A stretch of DNA of 64,000 nt from Hyunsoonleella aestuarii (GCF_006148925.1 NZ_VAWB01000002.1:310001-374000); one strand, 5' to 3'. Numbered from the stretch's first letter, positions 52,601-62,595 are shown. Numbers and translations are program-made. Notes: generated from the letters alone by a model not told the origin.

Positions 52601-55600
52601 CAGTTACACCAACAGATATTCTCTGTTCAGATGATCCTAATAGTGGGTCTATTACGATTAACGTATCAAATGCCAACGGAAATAGTTTACAATACAGTAT
52701 TGATAATGGAGTAACCTTTGTAAGCTCACCTGTATTTACAGGTCTTATAGCAGGAAATTATGATGTAGTTGTGCAGTATACTATTGATGGTTCAGTATGT
52801 ACAACAGCTCCTCAAAGTATAATCATTACAACAGCCTCACCTATAACAGGGACGGCCACATTAACGGCACCTTATACATGTGTTTCTAATGGCGAAATTT
52901 CAGTATCTGGAGTTACAGGAGGAACTGCGCCATATACTTATAGTATTGATGGTGTAACATTTCAGAGTGGTACGATGTTTACAGGTTTAACAGATGGAAC
53001 GTATACAGTAACCATAAGAGATGTTAACGATTGTTCTTCAATCTTAGCACCAATAACAATAGATTCTTTAGATCCACCAACAGATTTAGATTTTAGTAGT
53101 TCATCATTAACTTGTCCTTCAAATACATCTGATGTTACCTTAACAAGTACTGGAGGTACAGCTCCGTTGGAATATCAAATAATTGCTCCATCAGGATCAG
53201 CTGCGGCTTATCAATCATCAAACGTCTTTACTGGTTTGGCTCCAGGTACGTACACATTTCAAGTTAGAGATGCTAATGACTGTACTTATGTTGAATCATA
53301 TACTATTGATGCTTTACCAGCACTAACCATTGTGGGTCAAGTATTGAATGATGTTAGTTGTTTAGGAGCTTCAGATGGTTCCGCAAGATTCACAGTTTTA
53401 GGAACTGCAAACTTCAATTATACCATTAACGGAGGTTCTTCTACATCTGGGACTTCAATAATAAATTTAACAGGATTATTAGCCGGAGATTATACAATCG
53501 TAATAAGCGACAATGTGACAAATTGTTCAGCTACTGAAACAGTTACTGTTAATGGACCACCTTCAGCATTAAATATTTCGACAACCGTTACACCAATTGC
53601 CTGTAATGCAAATGGTAGTGTAACTATTAATACCACTGGAGGTTGGGGAGGATATACCTATGAAATTACGCAACCAGATACCACTGTTATTGGACCTCAA
53701 GGGAATAGCACATTTACTAATCTTACACAAACAGGAACTTATACAGCGGTTGTTACAGATTCAAATGGATGTATGGAGAATACAACATTCACCTTAAATG
53801 CGCCAACTAATCCAACTGCAACAATTGATGCATCATCAGATTATTGTTATGATGGCACGAATGGAGCCACTTTAGTTGTGAATGCCACTGGAGGTGTAGC
53901 ACCATACGAATATAATATAAATGGTGGGCCATATGGATCAAGTAATACTTTTGCTAACCTAACACCTGGAAATTATTTCATAACAGTAAGAGATGCGTTT
54001 GGTTGTATTTATAATGTACCAAGCCAAACTATTGCTGATCAATTAACGGCTACGGCAACTTTAACAAAAGGATTGGATTGTACAACATCACCAGACGCTG
54101 TAATTAATATTACAGTTTCTGGAGGAACAGCACCTTATACTTACGAAGTATCCTATAATGGTGGTGCTTTTACATCTACTACAAATCCACCATATACTTA
54201 CAGTAGTGCTCAAGTAGGAGATTATCAATATCGAATTACTGATGCCTTAGGCTGTAACACAATAACAAATATAGTCGCTATTCAACCTATTACTAATCCA
54301 TCTGCAACAGTAACAACTACTGATGTTTTCTGTAACGGTGATAGTAGTGGAGTAGCAGTTATTGACGTCGATGAAACTTTAGGTCTACCGCCTTATCAAA
54401 TAAGTTTTAATGGTTCAGCATATACATCGCAAACGGTATATAACGGTTTAGCTTCTGGAAATTATAATTATACGGTAAGAGATAGTAATTCGTGTGAATT
54501 TAATGGTGTAGCCACTATTAATGAGCCATTAACGGTTATATTGGGTACAGAAATAATTATTCCAATAACCTGTAGTGGTGCTGGTAATGTACTTGGTGCT
54601 ATTCAAATTTTAAATGTATCTGGAGGAATACCAGATTATACCTATACTTTATTGGATAGTTCAGGTAATGCAGCTTCTACAAGTTCTGCTAATCCATCTG
54701 GACCTACAGCGAGTACGAATGTGACCTTCAACGATTTAAATTTTGGAAATTATTATTTGCGAATTGTTGATGCTAACGGTTGTGAATATAATTTTGGACC
54801 ATATTTAGTAGCTTCAGATGTTAGTGAATTAGATATTGTAACAAACTCTAGTGGTAGTTGCTTAACGGGTGTTGACTATAATATCAGTATTGTTAATGGT
54901 ACGGGACCTTTTAGAGTAAGAATATATGATGGAACAACAACATTTAATCCTACCGATGGTGTTGCTCCAAATGGATTACCAACATCTGATGTTTCACCAA
55001 ATGAAAGAAACCATCAGTTTGCGGGCTTACAGTTTGATGTAAGCTACTCTTTTGAAGTTTTAGATATAAATACAGGTTGTTCGTACATTGAGCAAGTGCC
55101 AGCTATAGTAAGTCCTTCAACCATTTCGGTAACTGGTACATCAACTGACATAACATGCTATGAAATTCCAGGCCTTGATGACGGTACTTTCGCTTTTACT
55201 ATTTCAAGTTATAATGGTAATGCACTTTCGTGGGAGGTATTTAATAATTTAACGAATACCACTACAGGAATTACAGGAAATGCTACTGGTTTAACAGGAA
55301 CTGACTATAATGATTCGGTGACAAATTTACCACCCGGAGATTACTATTTGTTGGTTACTGAAACGGATATTACCTCAACGCAGTGTACGGCCCTTATAAA
55401 CTTCCAAATAACCCAACCAACAGAGTTATTACTTGCACAAGTGGTTAATACCAATGCTAACTGTAATCAAGATGCCCAGGTTGTAGTTAACGGAAGCGGA
55501 GGAACACCTCCATACGAATATGCTTTTGTTGAAGATGGTGTTATACCTAGTGGAGGAGATTGGACTCCCAATAATTTAGCAATTTTGGATATTGCTGTAA

Positions 55601-58600
55601 ATACAGATTGGGATGTATATGTAAGAGACATGAACGGGTGTGATATAAGTACACCTTTGGATGTAACTATCTCATCTGATCCATTACCAGTTGTTACTTT
55701 ACCGATATTGGCAGACGATCAATGTACTTCTAATGGTAGTTCGTATACCTTTACGGCAACACCTGGAGGTGCTGAGATAGCACCTGTATCATATAGTGTT
55801 GATGGTGTGAATTTTCAATCTAGCCCAACGTTTATAGTGTCTTCAGACGGGACATATACTGTGACTATTAGAGATGGTAATGGTTGTACCGCCACAGATA
55901 CAATTACGATTTATCCTCCTTTAAATTTAACACCTATAGTAACCGCATTGCCAACATGTCCAGATAATGATGGAGAAATTACAGTTACTGGGTTTGGAGG
56001 CTCCGGAGTATATACTTATGAAATTATTGCGCCTATATTAGTTGCTCCACAGGCTTTAAATGTATTCTCTGGACTATCAGCAGGAAATTATACAGTTAGA
56101 ATCACAGATACTACAACTTTATGTACTAATGATGCTAATATTGAATTAGATGCTGCAACACCTGTAACATTCACTGCAGCTGGGACCGATGCAATATGTA
56201 ACGGAGGAACAGATGGAATTATAACAGTTAGTTTATCAGCTGGAAATGATAATCCATCGTATACCTATGAAATAACAGCTCCTATAGTAGTAGTGCCTCA
56301 AGCATCTAATATTTTTACAGGACTTGCTGCTGGAACTTATACAGTGCAAGTGAATTCAGGAAGAGGTTGTTTTACAACTGAAGATGTTATTGTTGGTGAG
56401 CCAACACTTTTAACTGCTTCTGGAGTCGCAACAGATTTTGCTTGTGCGCCAAATAATTCGGTTGATACCTCAACGCTTACTATAACAGAAACTGGAGGTA
56501 CAGCTCCATTTGGTTATAGTATAGATGGTGTAAATTATTTTGCATCAAACCTATTCGATATTATTGACAACGGAAGTGTTCAAAATATAGATATTTATGT
56601 AAGAGACTCTAATGGTTGTATAGCAACTAATACAGTTACAATTAATCCATTACCAGCAATAACTGCAACTTCGGTAGTAATAGGTAACCCAATTGATTGT
56701 AATGGAACGGGTACAGTTTCTATAACGGTTACTGGAGGTTCGGGGAACTTTAGTTATCAAATGTTACCAAGTGGAACCCCACAAACCTCAAATATATTTG
56801 CCATTACCAGTCCTGGAGATTATTATTTCCAAGTGAACGATATTGATACTGGATGTACCGCAACAACGGCACCATTTGCTGTATTGCCTTTTGATATTAT
56901 TGATGTTGTTGCTACTGCGACCAATGCGGTTACATGTTTTGGAGATTTAGATGGTGCTTTAGAAATCAACATTAGCGGATATTCGGGATCATATACTTAT
57001 AATGTATTCAATAGTTCGGGAACTCTAATTGTAGGTCCAATGACAGGAAACACGTCAACCAATCCTTTGGTAGTTTCAGGTTTATCTGGAGGAAATTACT
57101 ATGTTGAGGTTACTGAGACTACAAGCCCGTTTTGTACAGTCACTTCGAATTCCATCACTATAGATTCACCAACTGAACCATTAGACCTTACGATTACTGA
57201 AACATCTAATGTTAGCTGCGATAATAATCAAGGTACAATAACAGCAGTTGCTGCAGGAGGATGGGGAACTTATGAGTATGCCTTATCAGGAACAGCATCT
57301 GTAGCTTTTTCATCAAATGGTTCGTTTACAAATTTATCAGCAGGTTCATATACCGTTTTTGTAAGAGATGCTCGAGGTTGTATAGTATCAGATACTATTG
57401 TTTTAAACACACCACCACCAATTACGGCTAACATTGCTGCAACGCCAACCATGTTAAATTGTTTTGGGGATAATAATGCGACCATAACGATAAGCAACGT
57501 AACAGGAGGGCAAGGGTCAAATTATACGTATACGCTTAATAGGGTTGCTCCAACAACAAGTTCTTCTGGACCTCAGACATCTAATGTATTTACAGGTTTA
57601 GGTACTGGGACTTATAATGTTTCTATTAACGACGGCTATAATTGTCAATTTACCACAGCTAATGTAACTATAAACGAGCCAACGCAAATAGATGTTAATT
57701 TAGTTTTGGCAACATCACAAACTTGTACCAACGATGCCACATTAACATTAAGTGCTTCAGGTGGAACAGGATCTTTTGAGTATAGTGATATTTCAACTTT
57801 CACAAGTGTTTTAGGTGTGTTTACAACTAATATTACGTTTAGCGTAACACCTGGTTCTTACTCATATTATGTAAGAGACGCTAACGGTTGTATAGTTACA
57901 GTTTCAAATGAAATAACTATCGATCCGCTTCCTGCTTTAATGGTTACTTTAGATACAACAAATGCAACGGTAAATTGTGCTGGAGATAGTACTGGTGTTA
58001 TCATTGCTGAAGCAGAAGGTGGATTAGGAAATTATTTTTACACATTACAAGATAGTTCTGGTAATGATATTGTAGGCGCTACACAAAATAGCCCAGGTGT
58101 TTTTACAGATTTACCAATAGGTACTTACCAAGTTCAAGTAGAAAGTGGGGATTGTCTTGAGGTTTCGTCACAAGTAACAATAACTGAGCCTACAGCACCT
58201 TTAAGTGAAACCCACACCGTTACTCCAGTAACTTGCGCAGGAGGTGATGATGGTATTATTGAAATAACTGCAACAGGAGGAACAGGTATTATTAAATATG
58301 CAATTTCACCACGCTTAGATCAGTTTTTTGAAGAGAACATTTTCGATAATCTTGCTCCTGGTACTTACGAAATAATAGTTCAAGATGAATTAGGTTGTTA
58401 TGTAACTTTTACTGAAACTTTGATTGACCCAATTCCAGTATCAATCATCATAGTTCCAAATTCTATTTTACCTGAAGTTTGTGATGGTGATATGAATGGT
58501 GAATTTAGTATTGATATTTCTGGAGGTAATATGCCATACAGCGTAAGTCTGGATGATATTAACGGTACTTATACAACTGGAACAGCAACACAAACACAGT

Positions 58601-59418
58601 TTGATTTTACCAATCTAATTGGAGGAGATCATATTGTTTATGTGCGTGATGCTTTAGGTTGCGAGTCCGAATGGAATATTACTTTCCCAGAATCTGTTAT
58701 TATAAATCCAACTGCTGAGGTTGTATTTGGCTGTACAAATAACATCTCAAGTAATACAGTAATAGTAACTGTTGATGCCAGTAATACAGATCTATCTCAG
58801 TTAGATTATTCATTAAACGGAGGGCCGTTCCAGCCTAGTAACGTGTTTATAAATATACCAGCAGGTATAGGACATTACATTGATGTTAGACATACTAATG
58901 GATGCATCCAGCAAACACCACCATTTGATGTTCAATCTTTTGATCCTTTGCAATTAGTGATAGAAGATGGTGCAATAAATGAAATTGTGGCATTGGTGTC
59001 GGGAGGAACAGGAGATTATGAATTCACGCTTAACGGAGAGTCTTTTGGTAATACAAACACCTTCTTGATTTACGAATCTGGAGATTATACAGTTACAGTA
59101 ACAGACTCTAACGGTTGTTTTGCAACTGCAACAAGATATTTTGAATATGTGGATGTATGTATACCTAATTATTTTACACCTAATGGAGATGGCAATCTTG
59201 ATGGTTGGGGACCAGGTTGTACAGAGCAATATAGAGACCTAACGTTTGATATTTTCGATAGATATGGAAGAAAGATCGCTACGCTAAGAGTGGGTGAGAA
59301 ATGGGACGGTAGATATAACGGACGTGAGCTTCCTACTGGTGATTACTGGTATGTTGTTAAGTTAAACGATGAAAGAGATAATAGAGAATTTGTGGGACAT
59401 TTTACATTATACCGCTAA
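49699..59418 (+). CDS. sprB: Giant SprB-like repeat adhesin, T9SS-secreted
   Basis: The protein is 3,239 residues. After a signal peptide (VVLLLLLLLSASSFAQ), residues about 30-370 form an N-terminal beta domain, and about 375-500 a DUF11-like domain (LGQNLFYEITYQSVGNDNVTQF, in part). From about residue 734 to 3,140 run some 28 SprB-type repeats of about 80 residues, each starting near a cysteine (LTC..G), with APYTYSID, FTGLAAGTYTV and a closing R/T-D-x-N-G-C. The C-terminal 85 residues (CIPNYFTPNGDGNLDGWG to HFTLYR) are a gliding-motility-associated T9SS domain. In Flavobacterium johnsoniae SprB is the mobile adhesin that drives gliding. The sprF-like gene follows by 26 bases. Confidence 0.92.
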   Translation: MKKPTFYNLTLVVLLLLLLLSASSFAQTYDPFTERVKVEVRGSMLVVGNNIIGENNLPFNDLTRDNQDVDMRYIDIDSDASTFSSSSAEIQLPPHEDGSATDCYRVVYAGLYWAASLQSGDRSDINQVKFQLPGSSTYTDITGEIVYDAIASPIAAEASEPGNTPYACYADVTSLVTSLTDIEGNYTVANVTSSEGFNHSTGLSAGWTLILIYEDPELWTKSFTIFDGFSHIFDGHQETINVTGFQTPPAGNIDLQFAYGALDGDRTKRATKLEINGKEVTTELRSANKFFGSVIENLGYDGNPNPPSLVYPRNPQSENTLGYDTGLLEIINSEPEFIRNGDTAADFRLQVARGQADPIFAFMSAFGVDIIAPDIDLTKIVLDEFGNDIDGDDVVLGQNLFYEITYQSVGNDNVTQFTLKDILPDNIIFDPATDIDYTNAGGATLQSWDPVTRELIFNIPDSSVEVGDPAFVIRLAIQVVPNCYDLSQACSNEIRNQAFATYRGVINPTIIEEEGSFATTQCLGVPGSTNFIVDISNCDFQQTEVLCGSSVELVAASGYDSYSWSTSPTGTPVIGTGQTYTATATGTYYVQNTTAATCISINEQFNVITYGSSLTNPVIPYADLLPICPNDGKVLPYIFLCGGNETRTINTNISDSVSIIWEQLDDTSCAPVGVDDCANEDDTCTWNQVGTGADYIADTSGEFRVVINYPGGCFSIFYFNVYQNLLTPTITAEDILCTTPGSVTVGGVPSGYEYSLDPNGPFQSSNTFIVNAPGYYEVYIRQVGVTTNPCIFQTPEVLVRERDFTVTTNVIQPNCNGETGSISLAVNDALPQYYYSIYEGGTLVNTVAPITASDYTFSSLNAGLYTVNVTTDDGCTYTEDITIVEPPLLTVAAGLTTPLTCADGEITIYPVGGTPPYNYYINSTTISQNVPTYTVTTPGVYDITVLDFNNCSATTSITVDAILPPDFTVTPTDILCSDDPNSGSITINVSNANGNSLQYSIDNGVTFVSSPVFTGLIAGNYDVVVQYTIDGSVCTTAPQSIIITTASPITGTATLTAPYTCVSNGEISVSGVTGGTAPYTYSIDGVTFQSGTMFTGLTDGTYTVTIRDVNDCSSILAPITIDSLDPPTDLDFSSSSLTCPSNTSDVTLTSTGGTAPLEYQIIAPSGSAAAYQSSNVFTGLAPGTYTFQVRDANDCTYVESYTIDALPALTIVGQVLNDVSCLGASDGSARFTVLGTANFNYTINGGSSTSGTSIINLTGLLAGDYTIVISDNVTNCSATETVTVNGPPSALNISTTVTPIACNANGSVTINTTGGWGGYTYEITQPDTTVIGPQGNSTFTNLTQTGTYTAVVTDSNGCMENTTFTLNAPTNPTATIDASSDYCYDGTNGATLVVNATGGVAPYEYNINGGPYGSSNTFANLTPGNYFITVRDAFGCIYNVPSQTIADQLTATATLTKGLDCTTSPDAVINITVSGGTAPYTYEVSYNGGAFTSTTNPPYTYSSAQVGDYQYRITDALGCNTITNIVAIQPITNPSATVTTTDVFCNGDSSGVAVIDVDETLGLPPYQISFNGSAYTSQTVYNGLASGNYNYTVRDSNSCEFNGVATINEPLTVILGTEIIIPITCSGAGNVLGAIQILNVSGGIPDYTYTLLDSSGNAASTSSANPSGPTASTNVTFNDLNFGNYYLRIVDANGCEYNFGPYLVASDVSELDIVTNSSGSCLTGVDYNISIVNGTGPFRVRIYDGTTTFNPTDGVAPNGLPTSDVSPNERNHQFAGLQFDVSYSFEVLDINTGCSYIEQVPAIVSPSTISVTGTSTDITCYEIPGLDDGTFAFTISSYNGNALSWEVFNNLTNTTTGITGNATGLTGTDYNDSVTNLPPGDYYLLVTETDITSTQCTALINFQITQPTELLLAQVVNTNANCNQDAQVVVNGSGGTPPYEYAFVEDGVIPSGGDWTPNNLAILDIAVNTDWDVYVRDMNGCDISTPLDVTISSDPLPVVTLPILADDQCTSNGSSYTFTATPGGAEIAPVSYSVDGVNFQSSPTFIVSSDGTYTVTIRDGNGCTATDTITIYPPLNLTPIVTALPTCPDNDGEITVTGFGGSGVYTYEIIAPILVAPQALNVFSGLSAGNYTVRITDTTTLCTNDANIELDAATPVTFTAAGTDAICNGGTDGIITVSLSAGNDNPSYTYEITAPIVVVPQASNIFTGLAAGTYTVQVNSGRGCFTTEDVIVGEPTLLTASGVATDFACAPNNSVDTSTLTITETGGTAPFGYSIDGVNYFASNLFDIIDNGSVQNIDIYVRDSNGCIATNTVTINPLPAITATSVVIGNPIDCNGTGTVSITVTGGSGNFSYQMLPSGTPQTSNIFAITSPGDYYFQVNDIDTGCTATTAPFAVLPFDIIDVVATATNAVTCFGDLDGALEINISGYSGSYTYNVFNSSGTLIVGPMTGNTSTNPLVVSGLSGGNYYVEVTETTSPFCTVTSNSITIDSPTEPLDLTITETSNVSCDNNQGTITAVAAGGWGTYEYALSGTASVAFSSNGSFTNLSAGSYTVFVRDARGCIVSDTIVLNTPPPITANIAATPTMLNCFGDNNATITISNVTGGQGSNYTYTLNRVAPTTSSSGPQTSNVFTGLGTGTYNVSINDGYNCQFTTANVTINEPTQIDVNLVLATSQTCTNDATLTLSASGGTGSFEYSDISTFTSVLGVFTTNITFSVTPGSYSYYVRDANGCIVTVSNEITIDPLPALMVTLDTTNATVNCAGDSTGVIIAEAEGGLGNYFYTLQDSSGNDIVGATQNSPGVFTDLPIGTYQVQVESGDCLEVSSQVTITEPTAPLSETHTVTPVTCAGGDDGIIEITATGGTGIIKYAISPRLDQFFEENIFDNLAPGTYEIIVQDELGCYVTFTETLIDPIPVSIIIVPNSILPEVCDGDMNGEFSIDISGGNMPYSVSLDDINGTYTTGTATQTQFDFTNLIGGDHIVYVRDALGCESEWNITFPESVIINPTAEVVFGCTNNISSNTVIVTVDASNTDLSQLDYSLNGGPFQPSNVFINIPAGIGHYIDVRHTNGCIQQTPPFDVQSFDPLQLVIEDGAINEIVALVSGGTGDYEFTLNGESFGNTNTFLIYESGDYTVTVTDSNGCFATATRYFEYVDVCIPNYFTPNGDGNLDGWGPGCTEQYRDLTFDIFDRYGRKIATLRVGEKWDGRYNGRELPTGDYWYVVKLNDERDNREFVGHFTLYR

Positions 59419-59444
59419 AAATTAATGCCTCAAAGATTAAAATT

Positions 59445-60425
59445 ATGAACCTTAAAAAACCAATCATATACCTACTTTTATTAGTTGCATCATTCAACTA
59501 TGGTCAGGAATTAAACTTACCTGTATTCACCCAATATTTGGCTGATAACAACTTTGTAGTTTCACCAACTTATGCTGGAATTGGAGATAATTTAAAAATT
59601 AGAGCCAATGGTTTAACGCAGTGGGTAGGCATTAAGGGCGCACCAGATAATCAATCGGTGTACGCCGATGTTAGGCTAGGTGACAGATCGGGTTTAGGGT
59701 TTTCTTTTTATAATGATAGAAATGGTAATACCATACAAACAGGCTTAAAATTCTCGTTTGCCCACCACCTTATTTTAGATGTTACTTCAGAGCAATATTT
59801 ATCTTTAGGTATTTCGTTAAATGTGAATAATTTCAAAATAGATATTCATAATTTTAATACGACTATTGAAAATCCGATTATAGATCCGTTTGTAACAGAC
59901 GATAGAAGAACCTCAAACACTAATTTCGATATTGGAGCTTTATATAGAAACAAAGCTTTCTTTTTCAGTTTTAACGCTAATAATATTCTTGAGAAAAGTG
60001 TTGAGGAGATTCGTGTGGCAGAGCCTAATTTGCTTTTAAATTATCAAATATATTCGGGTATTACCTTTGGAGATACTAAAAAGAATAGTATTGAGTACGA
60101 GCCTTCTATTTTCTACCAATATTTTAGTAGTGATAAACGTTCAAGTACCGATGTTAATTTTAAAATGCGAAAGTATGGAAGAAACGACGATTATTTTTGG
60201 GCTGGTATTTCTTACCGCTTCCTAAACGATCAATTCTTTAAACCACTAAATATAGGACCAATGGTGGGATTCAATAAATCCATATTCTATTTTGGATATG
60301 CTTATCAGATTACTACTAACGAATTATCTGCGTATAACTCTGGAACCCACGTAGTAACTATTGGATTAAACTTTTTACGGGGTATTAGTAATTGTCCATG
60401 TACCAAGACTAGAGTAAGATATTAA
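59445..60425 (+). CDS. sprF: PorP/SprF-family outer-membrane protein
   Basis: The protein is 326 residues, ordinary for the family. After a signal peptide (LLLLVASFNYGQ) come LPVFTQYLADNNFVVSPTYAGIGDN (in part), LTQWVGIKGAPDNQSVYADVRLGDRSGLGFSFYNDRNG (in part) and a closing NFLRGISNCPCTK, typical of PorP/SprF outer-membrane barrels. SprF is required for secretion and surface attachment of SprB in Flavobacterium johnsoniae. It lies 26 bases after the giant adhesin, so it is almost certainly its dedicated partner. The gene is convergent with the glutaminyl cyclase. Confidence 0.9.
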   Translation: MNLKKPIIYLLLLVASFNYGQELNLPVFTQYLADNNFVVSPTYAGIGDNLKIRANGLTQWVGIKGAPDNQSVYADVRLGDRSGLGFSFYNDRNGNTIQTGLKFSFAHHLILDVTSEQYLSLGISLNVNNFKIDIHNFNTTIENPIIDPFVTDDRRTSNTNFDIGALYRNKAFFFSFNANNILEKSVEEIRVAEPNLLLNYQIYSGITFGDTKKNSIEYEPSIFYQYFSSDKRSSTDVNFKMRKYGRNDDYFWAGISYRFLNDQFFKPLNIGPMVGFNKSIFYFGYAYQITTNELSAYNSGTHVVTIGLNFLRGISNCPCTKTRVRY

Positions 60426-60445
60426 TATGCAAGCAAGAAAATAAG

Positions 60446-61480
60446 CTACTTCTCAACAATTTCAACCTCAAATAGTTTATCCCAACGTTTACCAGTAACA
60501 AACAACGTATTTGTATTAGGATTAAATGCGATACCATTTAGTACATCTAGGCCTTGATGCTGGGTGACTTTTGCTTTTAAAGGTTTAAAATCGATAACAC
60601 CAGTTACAGCACCATTTTTTGGGTTAATAATAGCTACCCCATCTTTTTGATAACGGTTAGCATAAATACTTCCATTAACCCATTCCATTTCATTAATTCC
60701 AACTATTTTACCTTTGTTGGTATAAACTTGTATGTATTCTTGTTCAACCAAAGTTTCTGGATTTAATAGCCAAATTTTTTCAGTGCCATCGCTTTTGTAT
60801 ATCTGGTTATTGTTGTTACATAATCCCCAACCTTCCTTACTATTACCGTATTTAAAACTACTTAATTTATCAAATGTATTAATGTCGTAAACAAAACCAG
60901 TGCTTTCTTTCCAAGTCAATTGATATATTTTATCATTTAAAATAGTTAGCCCTTCTCCAAAGTATTCATCAGCTAAATCAATATTTTTGATAACTTCACC
61001 TGTTTTATAATCTACCTGTCGTAATTTAGATTCTTTATACTGCCCAGTACTTTCGTATAAATTTCCATTAAAAAACTCGATACCTTGGGTGTAGGAAGTA
61101 ATATCATGTGGATATTCATTAATGATTTTATAGGTGTATATTTTTGGTGGTAAATCATTCAAAATGGTAATGTTACTCGATGTTTCTTCCTTTTTATCAT
61201 CATAATAAACAACAGCTCTAATCGTTTGTTTTCCTAATTTAAAATCAGCTAGATTATTCGATTTTTGAATTGCTTTTCCATCAATAAAATATGAAACAGA
61301 ATCAATAGAGTGATTTTGTTTGTTTTTTATTGTGATATTTAAGGTATCAGAAATAGAAATATTTCCTTTATCAGCATTAGTTATAATGTTGAAATTACTT
61401 TTTTTCTTGTTGGAATTCGAGCCGCAAGAAAATAAGATCCCAAATAAAAATATGATTGTTAGAGACTTAAAAAAATTCAT
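60446..61480 (-). CDS. Glutaminyl-peptide cyclotransferase (beta-propeller type)
   Basis: This 344-residue lipoprotein has a signal ending in FGILFSCGS, a likely lipobox. Residues about 25-110 form a small beta domain (SDTLNITIKNKQNHSIDS, in part). The rest is the plant/bacterial-type QC fold: YPHDITSYTQGIEF near residue 123, LYESTGQYKESKLRQVD (in part), YFGEGLTILNDKIYQLTWKE (in part) and MEWVNGSIYANRYQKDGVAIINP (in part). It converts N-terminal glutamine to pyroglutamate in exported proteins. Released 5-oxoproline could be used by the pxpABC module at 23-25 kb. Confidence 0.9.
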   Translation of the reverse strand: MNFFKSLTIIFLFGILFSCGSNSNKKKSNFNIITNADKGNISISDTLNITIKNKQNHSIDSVSYFIDGKAIQKSNNLADFKLGKQTIRAVVYYDDKKEETSSNITILNDLPPKIYTYKIINEYPHDITSYTQGIEFFNGNLYESTGQYKESKLRQVDYKTGEVIKNIDLADEYFGEGLTILNDKIYQLTWKESTGFVYDINTFDKLSSFKYGNSKEGWGLCNNNNQIYKSDGTEKIWLLNPETLVEQEYIQVYTNKGKIVGINEMEWVNGSIYANRYQKDGVAIINPKNGAVTGVIDFKPLKAKVTQHQGLDVLNGIAFNPNTNTLFVTGKRWDKLFEVEIVEK

Positions 61481-61533
61481 TTTTAGGTTAATTTTGGAGC
61501 AAGATATTTATTTAAAATCAGTTTAAAAAATCA

Positions 61534-61563
61534 TTGTGAAAATTTTAAAAGGTTGTATCTTTG
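61534..61563 (+). promoter_or_regulatory. Promoter of the SRP RNA gene
   Basis: TTG at 61534-61536 is followed after 19 bases by TATCTTTG at 61556-61563, an exact Bacteroidota -33/-7 promoter. The RNA begins about 5 bases later, calibrating the start-site distance for other promoters in this window. Confidence 0.8.
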
Positions 61564-61568
61564 CAACC

Positions 61569-61662
61569 GGCAAGTCCTACACAACCAGCTCCTGTAGAAT
61601 CCTCCAGGGCGGGAACGCAGCAAAGGTATACGGTTGTAGCGGTGTGATGTAGGTAGCTTGCC
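61569..61662 (+). ncRNA. ffs: Signal recognition particle RNA (small bacterial 4.5S type)
   Basis: The RNA is about 94 bases. GGCAAG at the 5' end pairs with CTTGCC at the 3' end. The apical region CAGGGCGGGAACGCAGCAAAGG (in part) contains the GGAA tetraloop and the internal-loop sequences that bind Ffh. A T run (61663-61669) directly after the closing stem acts as terminator. It forms the core of the particle that targets membrane proteins to SecYEG. Confidence 0.93.
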
Positions 61663-61742
61663 TTTTTTTGTACAATAAACTGAAATCTTCTTATCGTTTC
61701 TATTTTGTATTTTGGTACTATTATTAAGTAATCATAATCTTT

Positions 61743-62546
61743 ATGTCAAAAGTTGTTTTAATAACAGGCGGGTCATCTGGAATTGGAAAGTCAACAGGTG
61801 AATGTTTAGTAAATAAAGGCTATACCGTTTATGGAACAAGCAGGAGTCCAAATAATTATCCAGACAGCAAATTCCCTATCTTGGAACTAGATGTAAAGAA
61901 TTTGGATTCAATTAATAAAACAGTCAATAAAATTATTGAAACGCAAGGTAAATTGGACGTTTTAATAAACAATGCGGGAGCGGGTATTACTGGTCCTATC
62001 GAAGAAACTCCAGATGCAGAGATAAAGGCAAATTTTGAAACTAATTTTTTTGGTCCCATCAATGTTATTAAGTCTGTTTTGCCACATATGCGTAGTCAAA
62101 AATCTGGATTAATAATAAATGTTACATCCATAGCTGGCTACATGGGTTTGCCATATCGCGGTATTTACAGTGCTAGTAAAGGGGCACTCGAGCTTTTAAC
62201 CGAGGCTTTTAGAATGGAAATAAAACATTTTAATATCAAGATGGTTAATATCGCTCCGGGTGATTTTGCTACTAATATTGCATCAGGACGTTATCATGCG
62301 CCACTATTGGATGATTCGCCTTATAAACAGCCCTATAGCAATACCCTAAAATTAATGAATGAACACGTTGATAAAGGTAGCAATCCGGAATTAATGGCAC
62401 TCCGTTTATTTAAAATAATAAATGCAAAGAATCCAAAAGTGCATTATAAAGTTGGTGAGTTTATGCAAAAATTCTCAATTGTTCTAAAAAGATTGCTTCC
62501 AGATAAAATTTACGAGAAGCTTTTGATGAATCATTACAAGCTCTAA
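61743..62546 (+). CDS. SDR family oxidoreductase
   Basis: The protein is 267 residues. ITGGSSGIGKSTG near residue 7 is the glycine-rich cofactor loop, LINNAGAGITGP near residue 74 the NNAG motif, NVTSIAGYMGLPYRGIYSASKGA (in part) near residue 125 carries the catalytic Ser, Tyr and Lys (YxxxK), and VNIAPGDFATNI near residue 170 the PG motif. It is a classical short-chain dehydrogenase/reductase using NAD(P)H. The substrate cannot be deduced. It follows the SRP RNA by 80 bases and precedes a small lipoprotein gene. Confidence 0.92.
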   Translation: MSKVVLITGGSSGIGKSTGECLVNKGYTVYGTSRSPNNYPDSKFPILELDVKNLDSINKTVNKIIETQGKLDVLINNAGAGITGPIEETPDAEIKANFETNFFGPINVIKSVLPHMRSQKSGLIINVTSIAGYMGLPYRGIYSASKGALELLTEAFRMEIKHFNIKMVNIAPGDFATNIASGRYHAPLLDDSPYKQPYSNTLKLMNEHVDKGSNPELMALRLFKIINAKNPKVHYKVGEFMQKFSIVLKRLLPDKIYEKLLMNHYKL

Positions 62547-62595
62547 AAATACTTGGTACGTTATTTGATATTGATGATTCAAAAATCAACAAATC

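Noticed and set aside
57270-57497. Antisense open frames inside the adhesin and other large genes
   Set aside because: They overlap well-supported genes, show no family motifs, and arise from low-GC codon bias on the opposite strand.
51900-59150. CRISPR-like or tandem DNA repeats in the giant gene
   Set aside because: The periodicity is at protein level (about 80 codons) with diverged DNA and no short identical repeat/spacer pattern; it is one intact coding frame.
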